8,424 bases of DNA from Lutibacter sp. (GTDB lineage Bacteria; Bacteroidota; Bacteroidia; Flavobacteriales; Flavobacteriaceae). Positions 1 to 6,209 of the stretch are shown in pieces. The stretch is taken from the NCBI GenBank assembly GCA_030748365.1, contig JASMME010000050.1:1-8424 (forward strand), given 5' to 3'. Below the pieces are notes generated by a model that was given only the letters and a program-made list of their open reading frames with translations, made no database searches and was not told where the DNA came from. The position numbers and the translations under genes are program-made. Within the stretch, counting starts at the first letter, position 1; every line of letters begins with the position of its first letter.

Positions 1-175
1 GAAACCAGGCAGCCACCCTTCTTTCGACTAGTACCAGAAACAGGCCAGCAACGGCAAAGAAGGTTAGGTAGGCCAGGGCAATTAAAACCATTTCTGTGAT
101 ACCAGCGAGCCCTTCCGGCAGCTTGCTAAAGAGCCAGTGGTGAATGTTGTTGGTAATGCTTAATAGGTACTGCAT
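1..175 (-). CDS. nuoH: NADH-quinone oxidoreductase subunit H, N-terminal fragment (membrane subunit of complex I)
   Basis: The first 58 codons of nuoH, cut by the left edge. I read it directly: the ATG is at 175-173, 15 bases after the nuoD stop, and the protein begins MQYLLSITNN. A short amphipathic start is followed by a hydrophobic stretch, about residues 25-50, which is the first transmembrane helix. It then reaches LVERRVAAWF, the conserved cytoplasmic ERR(V/K)xAWxQ loop that opens the quinone-channel region in NuoH/ND1 proteins. NuoH is the membrane subunit that joins the peripheral arm to the proton-pumping arm and forms the entrance of the quinone site together with NuoB and NuoD. The family usually has about 320-350 residues, so roughly five sixths lies outside the window. 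No clear Shine-Dalgarno sequence is present. Its position directly after nuoD, with no nuoE, nuoF or nuoG between, is notable. Confidence 0.93.
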   Translation of the reverse strand, partial: MQYLLSITNNIHHWLFSKLPEGLAGITEMVLIALAYLTFFAVAGLFLVLVERRVAAWF

Positions 176-190
176 GCTGCTTAATCTATT

Positions 191-1312
191 TTATCGGTCA
201 ATGTCTGGGATGACCAGGTCTAAGGTAGCCATGGTAGCCACCAAGTCCCCAATTTTGCCCCCGACGGCAATGTGATTTAACAGGGACAAATTGGAAAAAC
301 CAGGAGATCGGAATTTCATCCGGTAGGGATTTTTTGTGCCCTTACTGATGATGTATACCCCGAGTTCTCCACGGGCCGTTTCCACCTTTTGATAGTATTC
401 TCCCTTGGGCAGTTTAATCACGGCGTTGGTTGCCACTTTGTAATCGCCTTCCGGAATGTGGTCAATGAGTTGTTCAATAATTGACAGGGATTCCCAGAGT
501 TCCTGAATCCGTACCTGGTAGCGGGCAAAAGTATCCCCAGCTGTTAGGAGGGCTTCTTTAAAGTCAACCTTAGACAGGGCGCTGTATGGATGGTGTTTTC
601 TAACATCACAGGAATAACCCGAGGCACGGGCCACCGGGCCAGAAGCGCCAAAAGAAATGGCAGCTTCCTTGCTTAGAACTCCCACCCCTTTGGTTCTTTT
701 CTGAAAGATCACATTTCCGGTGAGAAGTTGGTCGTATTCGGGAATCTTTGTTTTAAAATGAGCCACAAAATCCTTCACCCTTTTTACAAAGTTAGGATGA
801 ATATCGTACATAAGCCCTCCCGGAATGTTGTAGTTCATGGTCAGGCGGGCGCCACAGGTTTCCTCAAAAATATCATTGATCATCTCCCGGTCTCTAAAGC
901 CGTAAAAATAGCTAGTAAAGGCCCCCAGGTCCATGCCCATAACCCCCCACCAGAGACAGTGGGAAGCAATGCGGGTCAATTCACCAATAATGGTCCTAAC
1001 CACGCGTACCCGTTCTGGAACTTCCAGCTGCAAGGCGTTCTCAACAGCCAAGCAAACCGCCTCGTTGTTAATGTGTGAAGACAGGTAGTCCATACGATCG
1101 GTCAAATGCACAATCTGTTGGTAGCTGTCTCGTTCACACATTTTTTCTATAGACCGATGGATATAGCCCAGGTCTGGCGCAACATTTTTGATGATTTCTC
1201 CGTCAATGGTCAGCAATAAACGCAGGACCCCGTGGGTGGCTGGGTGTTGCGGCCCCATGTTGATAAAGTATTCTTCCGATTTAAAGTTTTTTGTTGTCGC
1301 TGCCTTTTCCAT
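191..1312 (-). CDS. nuoD: NADH-quinone oxidoreductase subunit D (49-kDa quinone-site subunit)
   Basis: A 373-residue protein, near the usual length for stand-alone NuoD, with no fusion to NuoC. NuoD lies in the peripheral arm and forms the quinone-reduction site with NuoB; it is related to the large subunit of [NiFe] hydrogenases but carries no metal. The conserved GPQHPATHG loop is at residues 20-28 and DRMDYLS at 72-78. His27 and Tyr76 match the quinone-contacting His and Tyr known in Thermus and yeast complex I (His38 and Tyr87 in Thermus Nqo4, both offset by 11). The C terminus is the typical DIDR ending. The ATG is 2 bases after the nuoC stop, and nuoH starts 15 bases after its own stop, so it is surely co-transcribed. 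The quinone-site residues look intact, so the subunit should be functional. Confidence 0.97.
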   Translation of the reverse strand: MEKAATTKNFKSEEYFINMGPQHPATHGVLRLLLTIDGEIIKNVAPDLGYIHRSIEKMCERDSYQQIVHLTDRMDYLSSHINNEAVCLAVENALQLEVPERVRVVRTIIGELTRIASHCLWWGVMGMDLGAFTSYFYGFRDREMINDIFEETCGARLTMNYNIPGGLMYDIHPNFVKRVKDFVAHFKTKIPEYDQLLTGNVIFQKRTKGVGVLSKEAAISFGASGPVARASGYSCDVRKHHPYSALSKVDFKEALLTAGDTFARYQVRIQELWESLSIIEQLIDHIPEGDYKVATNAVIKLPKGEYYQKVETARGELGVYIISKGTKNPYRMKFRSPGFSNLSLLNHIAVGGKIGDLVATMATLDLVIPDIDR

Positions 1313-1314
1313 AA

Positions 1315-1776
1315 CTATTTAACAATCATGTTTATGTTATCTTCATAGTCCTTTCGCAGTGGAAACCCTTTCCAATCCTCTGTCAAAAACAGTCGTTTTA
1401 GGTTGGGGTGCTTATCAAAAGTTATGCCCAGGAAATCAAAGGCCTCCCGTTCGTGGAAACAGGCCGTTTTCCAAATGTCGGATACGGTATGGAATACCGG
1501 ATTGTCTCGGTCTTCAGTGGCGACTTTTACCACCAGTATATGCCGGTGTTGGGTAGATTCTAGGTGGTAGACCACCCCGAGGGTATCTCCCCAGTCAACT
1601 CCAGTCAGACAAAACAGGTAGTCAAAGCAGGTTTCCTGGTCGTTCCTGAGTCGGTGCATGAGCGGGTGTAGGGAAGCTGCCGGCACTGTGACGGTCAGGA
1701 AGGGCACGCCTTCCTCGGTGAACTCCAGTTCCGGAATCCACTGGTTAATCAGTGTTTGTAAGGCTTCGTTGCTCAT
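1315..1776 (-). CDS. nuoC: NADH-quinone oxidoreductase subunit C (30-kDa subunit)
   Basis: A 153-residue stand-alone NuoC, at the short end of the family. It is a structural subunit of the peripheral arm that packs against NuoD. The family signature is near the C-terminal end: IWKTACFHEREAFDFLGI at residues 101-118, then HPNLKRLFL at 123-131 and DWKGFPLRKDY at 134-144. The usual aromatic W/Y positions before ERE and in YDMFGI are Phe here, a mild variation. The C-terminal tail after RKDY is only nine residues. The start ATG is 11 bases after the nuoB stop. The stop (TAG) is separated from the nuoD ATG by two bases, so C and D are separate proteins, unlike the fused nuoCD of Escherichia coli and some Bacteroides. 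Confidence 0.95.
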   Translation of the reverse strand: MSNEALQTLINQWIPELEFTEEGVPFLTVTVPAASLHPLMHRLRNDQETCFDYLFCLTGVDWGDTLGVVYHLESTQHRHILVVKVATEDRDNPVFHTVSDIWKTACFHEREAFDFLGITFDKHPNLKRLFLTEDWKGFPLRKDYEDNINMIVK

Positions 1777-1787
1777 AGGTCAGGGGT

Positions 1788-2348
1788 TTAATTTCCTTCG
1801 TCAAACCCATCGATGGGATTCTTTTTTTCTTGCATTCTTTCCTTGCGAATTTTATCCTGTAGCATCAGCATCCCTTCTAACAGGGCTTCCGGACGTGGTG
1901 GACAACCTGGTACGTATACGTCTACGGGAATCACGTGGTCAGCCCCTTTTACCACCGAATAGGAATTGTAAAAGAAAGGGCCGCCAGAAACAGAACAAGC
2001 CCCCATGGCGATTACGTATTTCGGTTCGGCCATTTGGTCGTAGAGCCTGCGCAGTACCGGAGCCATTTTGTTGACAATGGTACCGGCAATGATGATTAAA
2101 TCAGCCTGTCTGGGGGAAGGCCTGGCTACTTCAAAACCAAACCTGGAATAGTCGTGCCGGGCAGCCCCTGTCTGCATCATCTCAATGGCACAGCAACTGG
2201 TACCGAAATACAAAGACCAAAGCGAATTTGACCGCCCCCAGTTGATGATCTTATCCAGGGAGCTGACAATAATATTGGCGCCATTTCCAGCAGGAATCAC
2301 CTCACCTGGAAAATCTTTTGAGTTTTTGGGAGGCTGTGTTAATCCCAT
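1788..2348 (-). CDS. nuoB: NADH-quinone oxidoreductase subunit B (cluster N2 subunit)
   Basis: A 186-residue NuoB/PSST protein. It binds cluster N2, the last [4Fe-4S] cluster of complex I, which passes electrons to quinone at the NuoB-NuoD interface. All four ligands are visible: the tandem Cys52-Cys53 in [10 protein letters not shown], Cys118 in MGACSVSGG and Cys149 in [13 protein letters not shown]. The [16 protein letters not shown] stretch (residues 75-90) is also typical. The last 20 residues are a charged tail of low conservation. The start ATG lies inside the end of nuoA, giving a 10-base overlap, which suggests translational coupling. Nothing suggests loss of function. Confidence 0.97.
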   Translation of the reverse strand: MGLTQPPKNSKDFPGEVIPAGNGANIIVSSLDKIINWGRSNSLWSLYFGTSCCAIEMMQTGAARHDYSRFGFEVARPSPRQADLIIIAGTIVNKMAPVLRRLYDQMAEPKYVIAMGACSVSGGPFFYNSYSVVKGADHVIPVDVYVPGCPPRPEALLEGMLMLQDKIRKERMQEKKNPIDGFDEGN

Positions 2349-2689
2349 CGCAAGGCTTCTTTTTTCCAGGCGTACAGCAAGCCGATGCCCAGGATGAATA
2401 GAAAAATCAGTATTTCGACAAAAGCCACCCCGCCGATTTCCTCAAAGACCACGGCCCAGGGGATTAAAAAGGCGACTTCTACGTCAAAGATCAAAAACAG
2501 GATGGCGAAGAGGTAATAACCTACTTTAAATTGCACCCAGGTGGGTCCGATGGTTTCCATACCGCTTTCGTAAGGAGCCCGCTTCTGTACGTTGTCAGAC
2601 TTGGGTGAGATCAGGTTAGATAGGAAGTTCGCTCCGGCGACCAGTACAATTCCTGCAAGTAAAAAAACAATGATGGCTTCGGATCCCAT
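2339..2689 (-). CDS. nuoA: NADH-quinone oxidoreductase subunit A (small membrane subunit)
   Basis: A 116-residue membrane protein with three predicted transmembrane helices, at about residues 5-27, 55-80 and 88-107, as in all NuoA/ND3 proteins. The long loop after helix 1 contains [13 protein letters not shown] (residues 36-48), the conserved loop near the quinone site that includes the PYESG motif. Helix 2 carries [13 protein letters not shown] (68-80) with the conserved acidic residues Asp69 and Glu71. In most complex I operons nuoA is the first gene; here it starts 25 bases after the korB stop with no TAnnTTTG box in the gap, so I infer transcription from the kor promoter. Its end overlaps nuoB by 10 bases. 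Confidence 0.96.
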   Translation of the reverse strand: MGSEAIIVFLLAGIVLVAGANFLSNLISPKSDNVQKRAPYESGMETIGPTWVQFKVGYYLFAILFLIFDVEVAFLIPWAVVFEEIGGVAFVEILIFLFILGIGLLYAWKKEALRWD

Positions 2690-2714
2690 ATCAACAATAG
2701 TTATTGGTTAACAA

Positions 2715-3728
2715 TCAATGTACTTCGTAGGTTTCCCCAGCGAAGAACAGGTCGTCGGTTTGTTTAAACGTTGCGTTGGCTTTTATTTTTACTGTCAGTT
2801 CATCATCTCTTTCTTCCAGCGTCAGGTCTTCACAGCGCCGAATGATTCCCGTAACGATGGGCGCCTTCAACCGCACGAGCATTTGGTGCAGTGTTGGGTC
2901 TTTTTCTGTGGCATCATGTACCAGGATATCTGCTTCACTCACCCCGTTTTCACCGAGGGTGACCACCTCCAATTGTAGGCCGTTCAATACGAGGCCCTGG
3001 TCGCGTTCTTTTCCAAAGATCATGGGTTTGCCATGCTCTAAAAAGAGTTGTTGATCAGCCCGTATTTTTTTATCGGTATACTGGCTAAAACAACCGTCGT
3101 TAAAAATAACACAGTTTTGCAAAACTTCTATCAGGGAGGTTCCCTTAAAGCCTTCTGCCTCTATAAACAGTTGGGCCATTTCCTTGGGGCTGTTACCGCC
3201 GACCCTGGCAAAGAAACGCGCCTGGGCACCCAAGGCCAGTTCTCCTGCAGAGAAAGGGGGTTGTGTGTTCCCGTAGGGCGACGATTTTGTTTTTTGACCT
3301 ACCAGGGAGGTCGGTGAGAACTGCCCTTTGGTCAGTCCGTAGATTTCATTGTTAAAAAGAATGATATTCAGGTCGATATTTCTTCGCAGGGCATGGATAA
3401 AATGATTCCCGCCAATGGCCATGGCATCTCCGTCTCCGGTGATGACCCAAACACTCAGGTCTGGATTGGCCAGTTTTACCCCGGAAGCAATACCGGGGGC
3501 CCTGCCGTGGATACTGTGCATTCCATAGGTATCCATATAGTAGGGGAAACGCGAGGAACAGCCAATACCGGAAATAAACACGACATCTTCTTTCCGAACC
3601 CCCATTTCCGGCAGTGCTTTTTGCATGGCACGTAAAATAACATAGTCATCGCAACCAGGGCACCAGCGTACTTCTTGGTCACTGGCAAAATCTTTAAAGG
3701 TGTATTTTTTTTCTACAGTTGTTTCCAT
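2715..3728 (-). CDS. korB: 2-oxoacid (probably 2-oxoglutarate):ferredoxin oxidoreductase, beta subunit
   Basis: The thiamine-diphosphate- and [4Fe-4S]-binding beta subunit of a two-subunit 2-oxoacid:ferredoxin oxidoreductase, which oxidises a 2-oxoacid plus CoA to an acyl-CoA and CO2 and reduces ferredoxin. I prefer the ATG at 3728 (337 residues), two bases after the korA stop. An in-frame ATG at 3752 would add eight residues and overlap korA by 22 bases. In 337-residue numbering the cluster cysteines are Cys23 and Cys26 (RWCPGC), Cys57 (SGIGCSSRFPYY) and Cys206; the first three have the same spacing as Cys12, Cys15 and Cys46 of the Sulfolobus enzyme. The thiamine-diphosphate motif runs from GDGDAMAIGGNHF (98-110) to the NN pair at 126-127. 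The residue after the second cysteine is Asp where Gly is usual. Substrate cannot be proved from sequence; 2-oxoglutarate is the likeliest. Confidence 0.93.
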   Translation of the reverse strand: METTVEKKYTFKDFASDQEVRWCPGCDDYVILRAMQKALPEMGVRKEDVVFISGIGCSSRFPYYMDTYGMHSIHGRAPGIASGVKLANPDLSVWVITGDGDAMAIGGNHFIHALRRNIDLNIILFNNEIYGLTKGQFSPTSLVGQKTKSSPYGNTQPPFSAGELALGAQARFFARVGGNSPKEMAQLFIEAEGFKGTSLIEVLQNCVIFNDGCFSQYTDKKIRADQQLFLEHGKPMIFGKERDQGLVLNGLQLEVVTLGENGVSEADILVHDATEKDPTLHQMLVRLKAPIVTGIIRRCEDLTLEERDDELTVKIKANATFKQTDDLFFAGETYEVH

Positions 3729-3730
3729 GA

Positions 3731-5587
3731 TTATTGTAGGAGTTGTTGACATTTTTCAGTCAGTTCCAGGTTGCCAAAAGGCAATCCCTGTACTTTGTTG
3801 AATTGTACCAAGTCAAGATTTGTAAAGTTCATTTTCAGCACCTTGGCGAATTGTCCGTTGTTCAATTCGCAGACCAGGATCTTTTTAAACCTGCCCAAGA
3901 CCGCTGCGGTGTTTTTGGGAAGCGGATTGATATAATTGAAATGGGCCAGACCGATCTCATGGTTGCCCTGATCGTGCAATTCCTTTACGGCAGAGTACAG
4001 CGATCCGTAGGTGCCTCCCCAGCCCACGACCAATAGCGCACCGCTATCGGCAAATTCGGGGGTCAACTCGGGAATATAATGCTGGACCCGTTGTATTTTT
4101 TCTGCCCTGATTTTGGTCATGTATTCATGGTTTTCAGGCATATAGGAAACATTTCCGCTGATACGGTCTTTTTCCAATCCGCCGACCCGGTGGCTCAGCC
4201 CTTCCATACCGGGGATGGCCCAGTTACGCGCCAGGGTATCTTTATCGCGGTCATAGGGATGCCAGCCTTCTCTAGCCTCTTTGACCAAACGATTTTCTAT
4301 GGAAGGCATCTCAGACACCGACTGAATTTTCCAGGGCGCTGATCCGTTGGCAATATAACCGTCGGTAAGCAGTACCACAGGGGTCATATGCTCTAGGGTC
4401 AGTTTGGCGGCCATATAGGCAAAATCAAAGCAGTTTGCAGGGGTGCTGGCGGCAATTACGATTACGGGGCTTTCCCCATTCCGGCCATACAAGGCCTGTA
4501 GCAAGTCTGATTGTTCCGTTTTGGTAGGCAGTCCTGTAGAGGGACCACCGCGTTGTACGTTTACAACGACCAGCGGTAATTCGATCATCATAGCCAGCCC
4601 AAGGGCTTCTCCTTTTAAGGCAAGTCCGGGACCGGAAGTAGTGGTAATGGCCAGGTTGCCGGCAAAAGCAGCACCGATGGCCGAGGAGATACCTGCAATT
4701 TCGTCTTCTGCCTGGAAGGCTTTTACGCCAAAATGTTTGTGTTTGACCAATTCGTGCAGGATATCGGTTGCCGGGGTAATGGGGTAAGAGCCCAAGAACA
4801 GTTCCATCCCAGATTTTTCAGCAGCAGCTAGAAACCCCCAGGCGGTTGCTGTATTTCCCATGATGATCCGGTAGGTGCCGGGCGCCATCTTTGCGGGGGA
4901 GATACTGTAAGCATTGGGAATCAATTCCAGGGTGTTGGCATAGTTATAGCCTGCGTTCAATACCCGGGTATTGGCTTCAATAATCGCTGGCTTGTTTTTG
5001 AACTTCTTGTTAAAGAAGGAAATGGTATGTTCGGTAGACCGGTCGTACATCCAGTAGACCATGCCTAGGGCAAACATATTTTTACTCCGGGTAATGGACT
5101 TGTTATCCAGCCCTTCTACTCCTTTGAGTGCTCCTTTGGTTAGGGAGGTCATCGCTACTTCGATCACCCGGTAGTTCTCCAGGCTATTGTCTTCGAGAGG
5201 GTTGCGCTCGTACTGTGCTTTTTCCAGGTTTTTTTTGGTGAAGGCATCGGTATCGACAATAATGGTATGACCGGGTTTAAGGGCCTGTAAATTGGTTTTG
5301 AGCCCTGCAGGATTCATAGCGACCAAGAGGTCCAGGTCGTCTCCTGGGGTACTGATCTCTACACTCCCGATATGTACTTGAAATCCGGACACTCCGTACA
5401 AACTACCCTGTGGTGCCCTGATTTCTGAAGGGTAATTTGGAAAAGTAGCAATGTCATTGCCAAAAAGGGCGGAGGTTCCCGAGAATTGGGTTCCTGTCAA
5501 TTGCATGCCATCTCCGGAGTCGCCTACAAAGCGGATAACAACGGTTTCCAGTGCTTTGGGAGAATCTTTGGTCTTGGTTGCGATCAT
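3731..5587 (-). CDS. korA: 2-oxoacid (probably 2-oxoglutarate):ferredoxin oxidoreductase, fused gamma-alpha subunit
   Basis: A 618-residue partner of KorB. In order it has a gamma domain (about residues 15-200, opening with VVIRFVGDSGDGMQLTG), then the alpha pyrimidine-binding domain (about 235-430) with SYPITPATDILHEL around 267-280 and the acidic AEDEIAG segment just after, then a C-terminal domain (about 515-600, VVGWGGTYGS). YPITP is the substrate- and CoA-site loop of this enzyme family. The fused gamma-alpha plan and lack of a built-in ferredoxin (delta) domain mean an external ferredoxin must take the electrons. I chose the ATG at 5587. The longer frame starting at 5620 uses a TTG that lies inside the promoter -7 box, so it is unlikely to be in the message. 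It is the first gene of the kor-nuo operon. Pyruvate or another 2-oxoacid as substrate is a less likely alternative. Confidence 0.93.
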   Translation of the reverse strand: MIATKTKDSPKALETVVIRFVGDSGDGMQLTGTQFSGTSALFGNDIATFPNYPSEIRAPQGSLYGVSGFQVHIGSVEISTPGDDLDLLVAMNPAGLKTNLQALKPGHTIIVDTDAFTKKNLEKAQYERNPLEDNSLENYRVIEVAMTSLTKGALKGVEGLDNKSITRSKNMFALGMVYWMYDRSTEHTISFFNKKFKNKPAIIEANTRVLNAGYNYANTLELIPNAYSISPAKMAPGTYRIIMGNTATAWGFLAAAEKSGMELFLGSYPITPATDILHELVKHKHFGVKAFQAEDEIAGISSAIGAAFAGNLAITTTSGPGLALKGEALGLAMMIELPLVVVNVQRGGPSTGLPTKTEQSDLLQALYGRNGESPVIVIAASTPANCFDFAYMAAKLTLEHMTPVVLLTDGYIANGSAPWKIQSVSEMPSIENRLVKEAREGWHPYDRDKDTLARNWAIPGMEGLSHRVGGLEKDRISGNVSYMPENHEYMTKIRAEKIQRVQHYIPELTPEFADSGALLVVGWGGTYGSLYSAVKELHDQGNHEIGLAHFNYINPLPKNTAAVLGRFKKILVCELNNGQFAKVLKMNFTNLDLVQFNKVQGLPFGNLELTEKCQQLLQ

Positions 5588-5617
5588 AGTCGTAATGAAT
5601 GGTAATTGAGAATGTCT

Positions 5618-5625
5618 CAAATTTA
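5618..5625 (-). promoter_or_regulatory. Predicted promoter -7 box for the korAB-nuo operon
   Basis: Read on the minus strand this is TAAATTTG, a perfect match to the Bacteroidota -7 consensus TAnnTTTG. Transcription would begin about 5-7 bases further on, near 5611-5613, leaving a leader of roughly 25 bases before the korA ATG at 5587. The -33 region is a T-run (TTTTAT) rather than a clear TTTG, so the upstream half is weak. There is no other box of this kind in the short gaps downstream, which fits one promoter for the whole cluster. Confidence 0.6.
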
Positions 5626-5684
5626 TATAAATTTTTTAATATAAAACCTCCCTTAAATTATTTGCCTTGTTTTTTGTGGAGGAT

Positions 5685-5700
5685 AATGACATATGTCACA
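5685..5700. promoter_or_regulatory. Palindromic, CRP/FNR-like candidate operator in the divergent control region
   Basis: The core TGACATATGTCA (5687-5698) is a perfect 12-bp palindrome in an otherwise AT-rich gap. Seen wider, it reads AATGA, six bases, TCACA: one perfect and one 3-of-5 half of the TGTGA-N6-TCACA pattern bound by CRP/FNR-family regulators. Its centre is about 50 bases upstream of the predicted ferredoxin start and about 80 bases upstream of the predicted kor start, so one protein could act on both. A binding role is inferred; the palindrome is seen. Confidence 0.4.
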
Positions 5701-5730
5701 TTCTTTAAAATCAGGTCTTTAATTTTTTTA

Positions 5731-5738
5731 TAGATTTG
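5731..5738 (+). promoter_or_regulatory. Predicted promoter -7 box for the ferredoxin gene
   Basis: TAGATTTG is a perfect match to TAnnTTTG. The predicted start is near 5743-5745, giving a leader of about 22 bases. No clear -33 TTTG is seen at the expected distance. The leader is almost only A and T and contains nearly four copies of ATAA (5743-5757), with no Shine-Dalgarno sequence; A-rich leaders without this site are common in Bacteroidota. Confidence 0.6.
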
Positions 5739-5766
5739 TAGTATAAATAAATAAATATTAGATCTC

Positions 5767-6117
5767 ATGGCTATTGTAATAACCGATGAATGCATCAACT
5801 GTGATGCCTGTGTCTCAGAATGCCCCAATCACGCGATTTATGAACCCGACAGTGAATGGTCTTATGCAGAGGATACTTCGCTGAGTGGAACGATTACCTT
5901 ACCAGGTGGTTCAGAAGCAGAGGCAGAGGAAGAGAACGAAGCACTTTCAGATGAGTTTTATTTTATCGTAACGGATAAATGTACCGAATGTAAGGGATTT
6001 CATGACGAACCTCAGTGTGCCTCTGTCTGTCCTGTGGATTGCTGTGTGCCCGATGAGGACCACGAAGAATCCGAGGAAGCCCTTTTGGAGAAGAAGGCCT
6101 GGCTACACGGAGAATGA
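5767..6117 (+). CDS. 2[4Fe-4S] ferredoxin, Allochromatium type, with an acidic insert
   Basis: A 116-residue, very acidic soluble ferredoxin. It starts MAIVITDECINCDACVSECP, very close to the start of Allochromatium vinosum ferredoxin. By that comparison cluster I is held by Cys9, Cys12, Cys15 and Cys88, and cluster II by Cys19, Cys72, Cys75 and Cys84; the eight-residue loop between Cys75 and Cys84 and the CPVDC ending are diagnostic of this low-potential type. Cys92 matches the free cysteine of the type, and Cys93 is extra. Between the two motifs there are 52 residues instead of about 18-20, including an acidic run of Glu and Ala (about 50-60). The C-terminal acidic helix of the type is kept. 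It is transcribed divergently from korAB, which lacks a ferredoxin subunit, so I infer it is the electron acceptor of KorAB. Confidence 0.94.
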   Translation: MAIVITDECINCDACVSECPNHAIYEPDSEWSYAEDTSLSGTITLPGGSEAEAEEENEALSDEFYFIVTDKCTECKGFHDEPQCASVCPVDCCVPDEDHEESEEALLEKKAWLHGE

Positions 6118-6157
6118 TACTTATGGATAAGCGGTGAACGCCTTTTTCCTATAACAA

Positions 6158-6185
6158 CAAACGAAACCGGTTAGGGTTTCGTTTG
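6158..6185. terminator. Bidirectional intrinsic terminator between the ferredoxin gene and lepA
   Basis: CAAACGAAACC (6158-6168) and GGTTTCGTTTG (6175-6185) form a perfect 11-bp stem with a six-base loop. On the plus strand it is followed by a T-rich run (GTCTTTGTTTG); on the minus strand by TTGTTATAG, less T-rich. It sits between two convergent genes, about 40 bases past the ferredoxin stop and 24 bases past the lepA stop, so it probably ends both messages. Confidence 0.75.
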
Positions 6186-6209
6186 GTCTTTGTTTGCGAG
6201 ATCTGCTGG

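Noticed and set aside
1312..1320. Possible nuoCD fusion as in Escherichia coli
   Set aside because: A TAG stop ends nuoC two bases before the nuoD ATG and the two are in different frames, so they are separate genes.
1658..2074. A 138-codon plus-strand open frame opposite nuoC and nuoB
   Set aside because: It lies wholly antisense to two well-recognised genes, its translation has no family features, and its composition fits a shadow of the opposite strand. The same holds for the other antisense frames over nuoD, korA, korB and lepA.
2690..2714. A separate promoter for nuoA in the korB-nuoA gap
   Set aside because: The 25-base gap has no TAnnTTTG match on the minus strand; the nearest string, TAACTATTG, does not fit. 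A promoter inside korB cannot be excluded.
3729..3752. Upstream korB start at 3752, giving MSTTPTIIM at the N terminus
   Set aside because: It overlaps korA by 22 bases and adds eight residues of no known motif. The ATG at 3728 leaves a 2-base gap like that between nuoC and nuoD. The longer start is possible but less likely.
5647..5682. CCTCC (5647-5651) and GGAGG (5678-5682) as a hairpin or operator in the divergent region
   Set aside because: Only five paired bases with a 26-base loop; too weak to support a structured element.
5743..5757. ATAA repeat of almost four copies before the ferredoxin gene as a phase-variable tract
   Set aside because: Too few copies for slipped-strand switching, and it lies in an AT-rich leader where such runs are expected.
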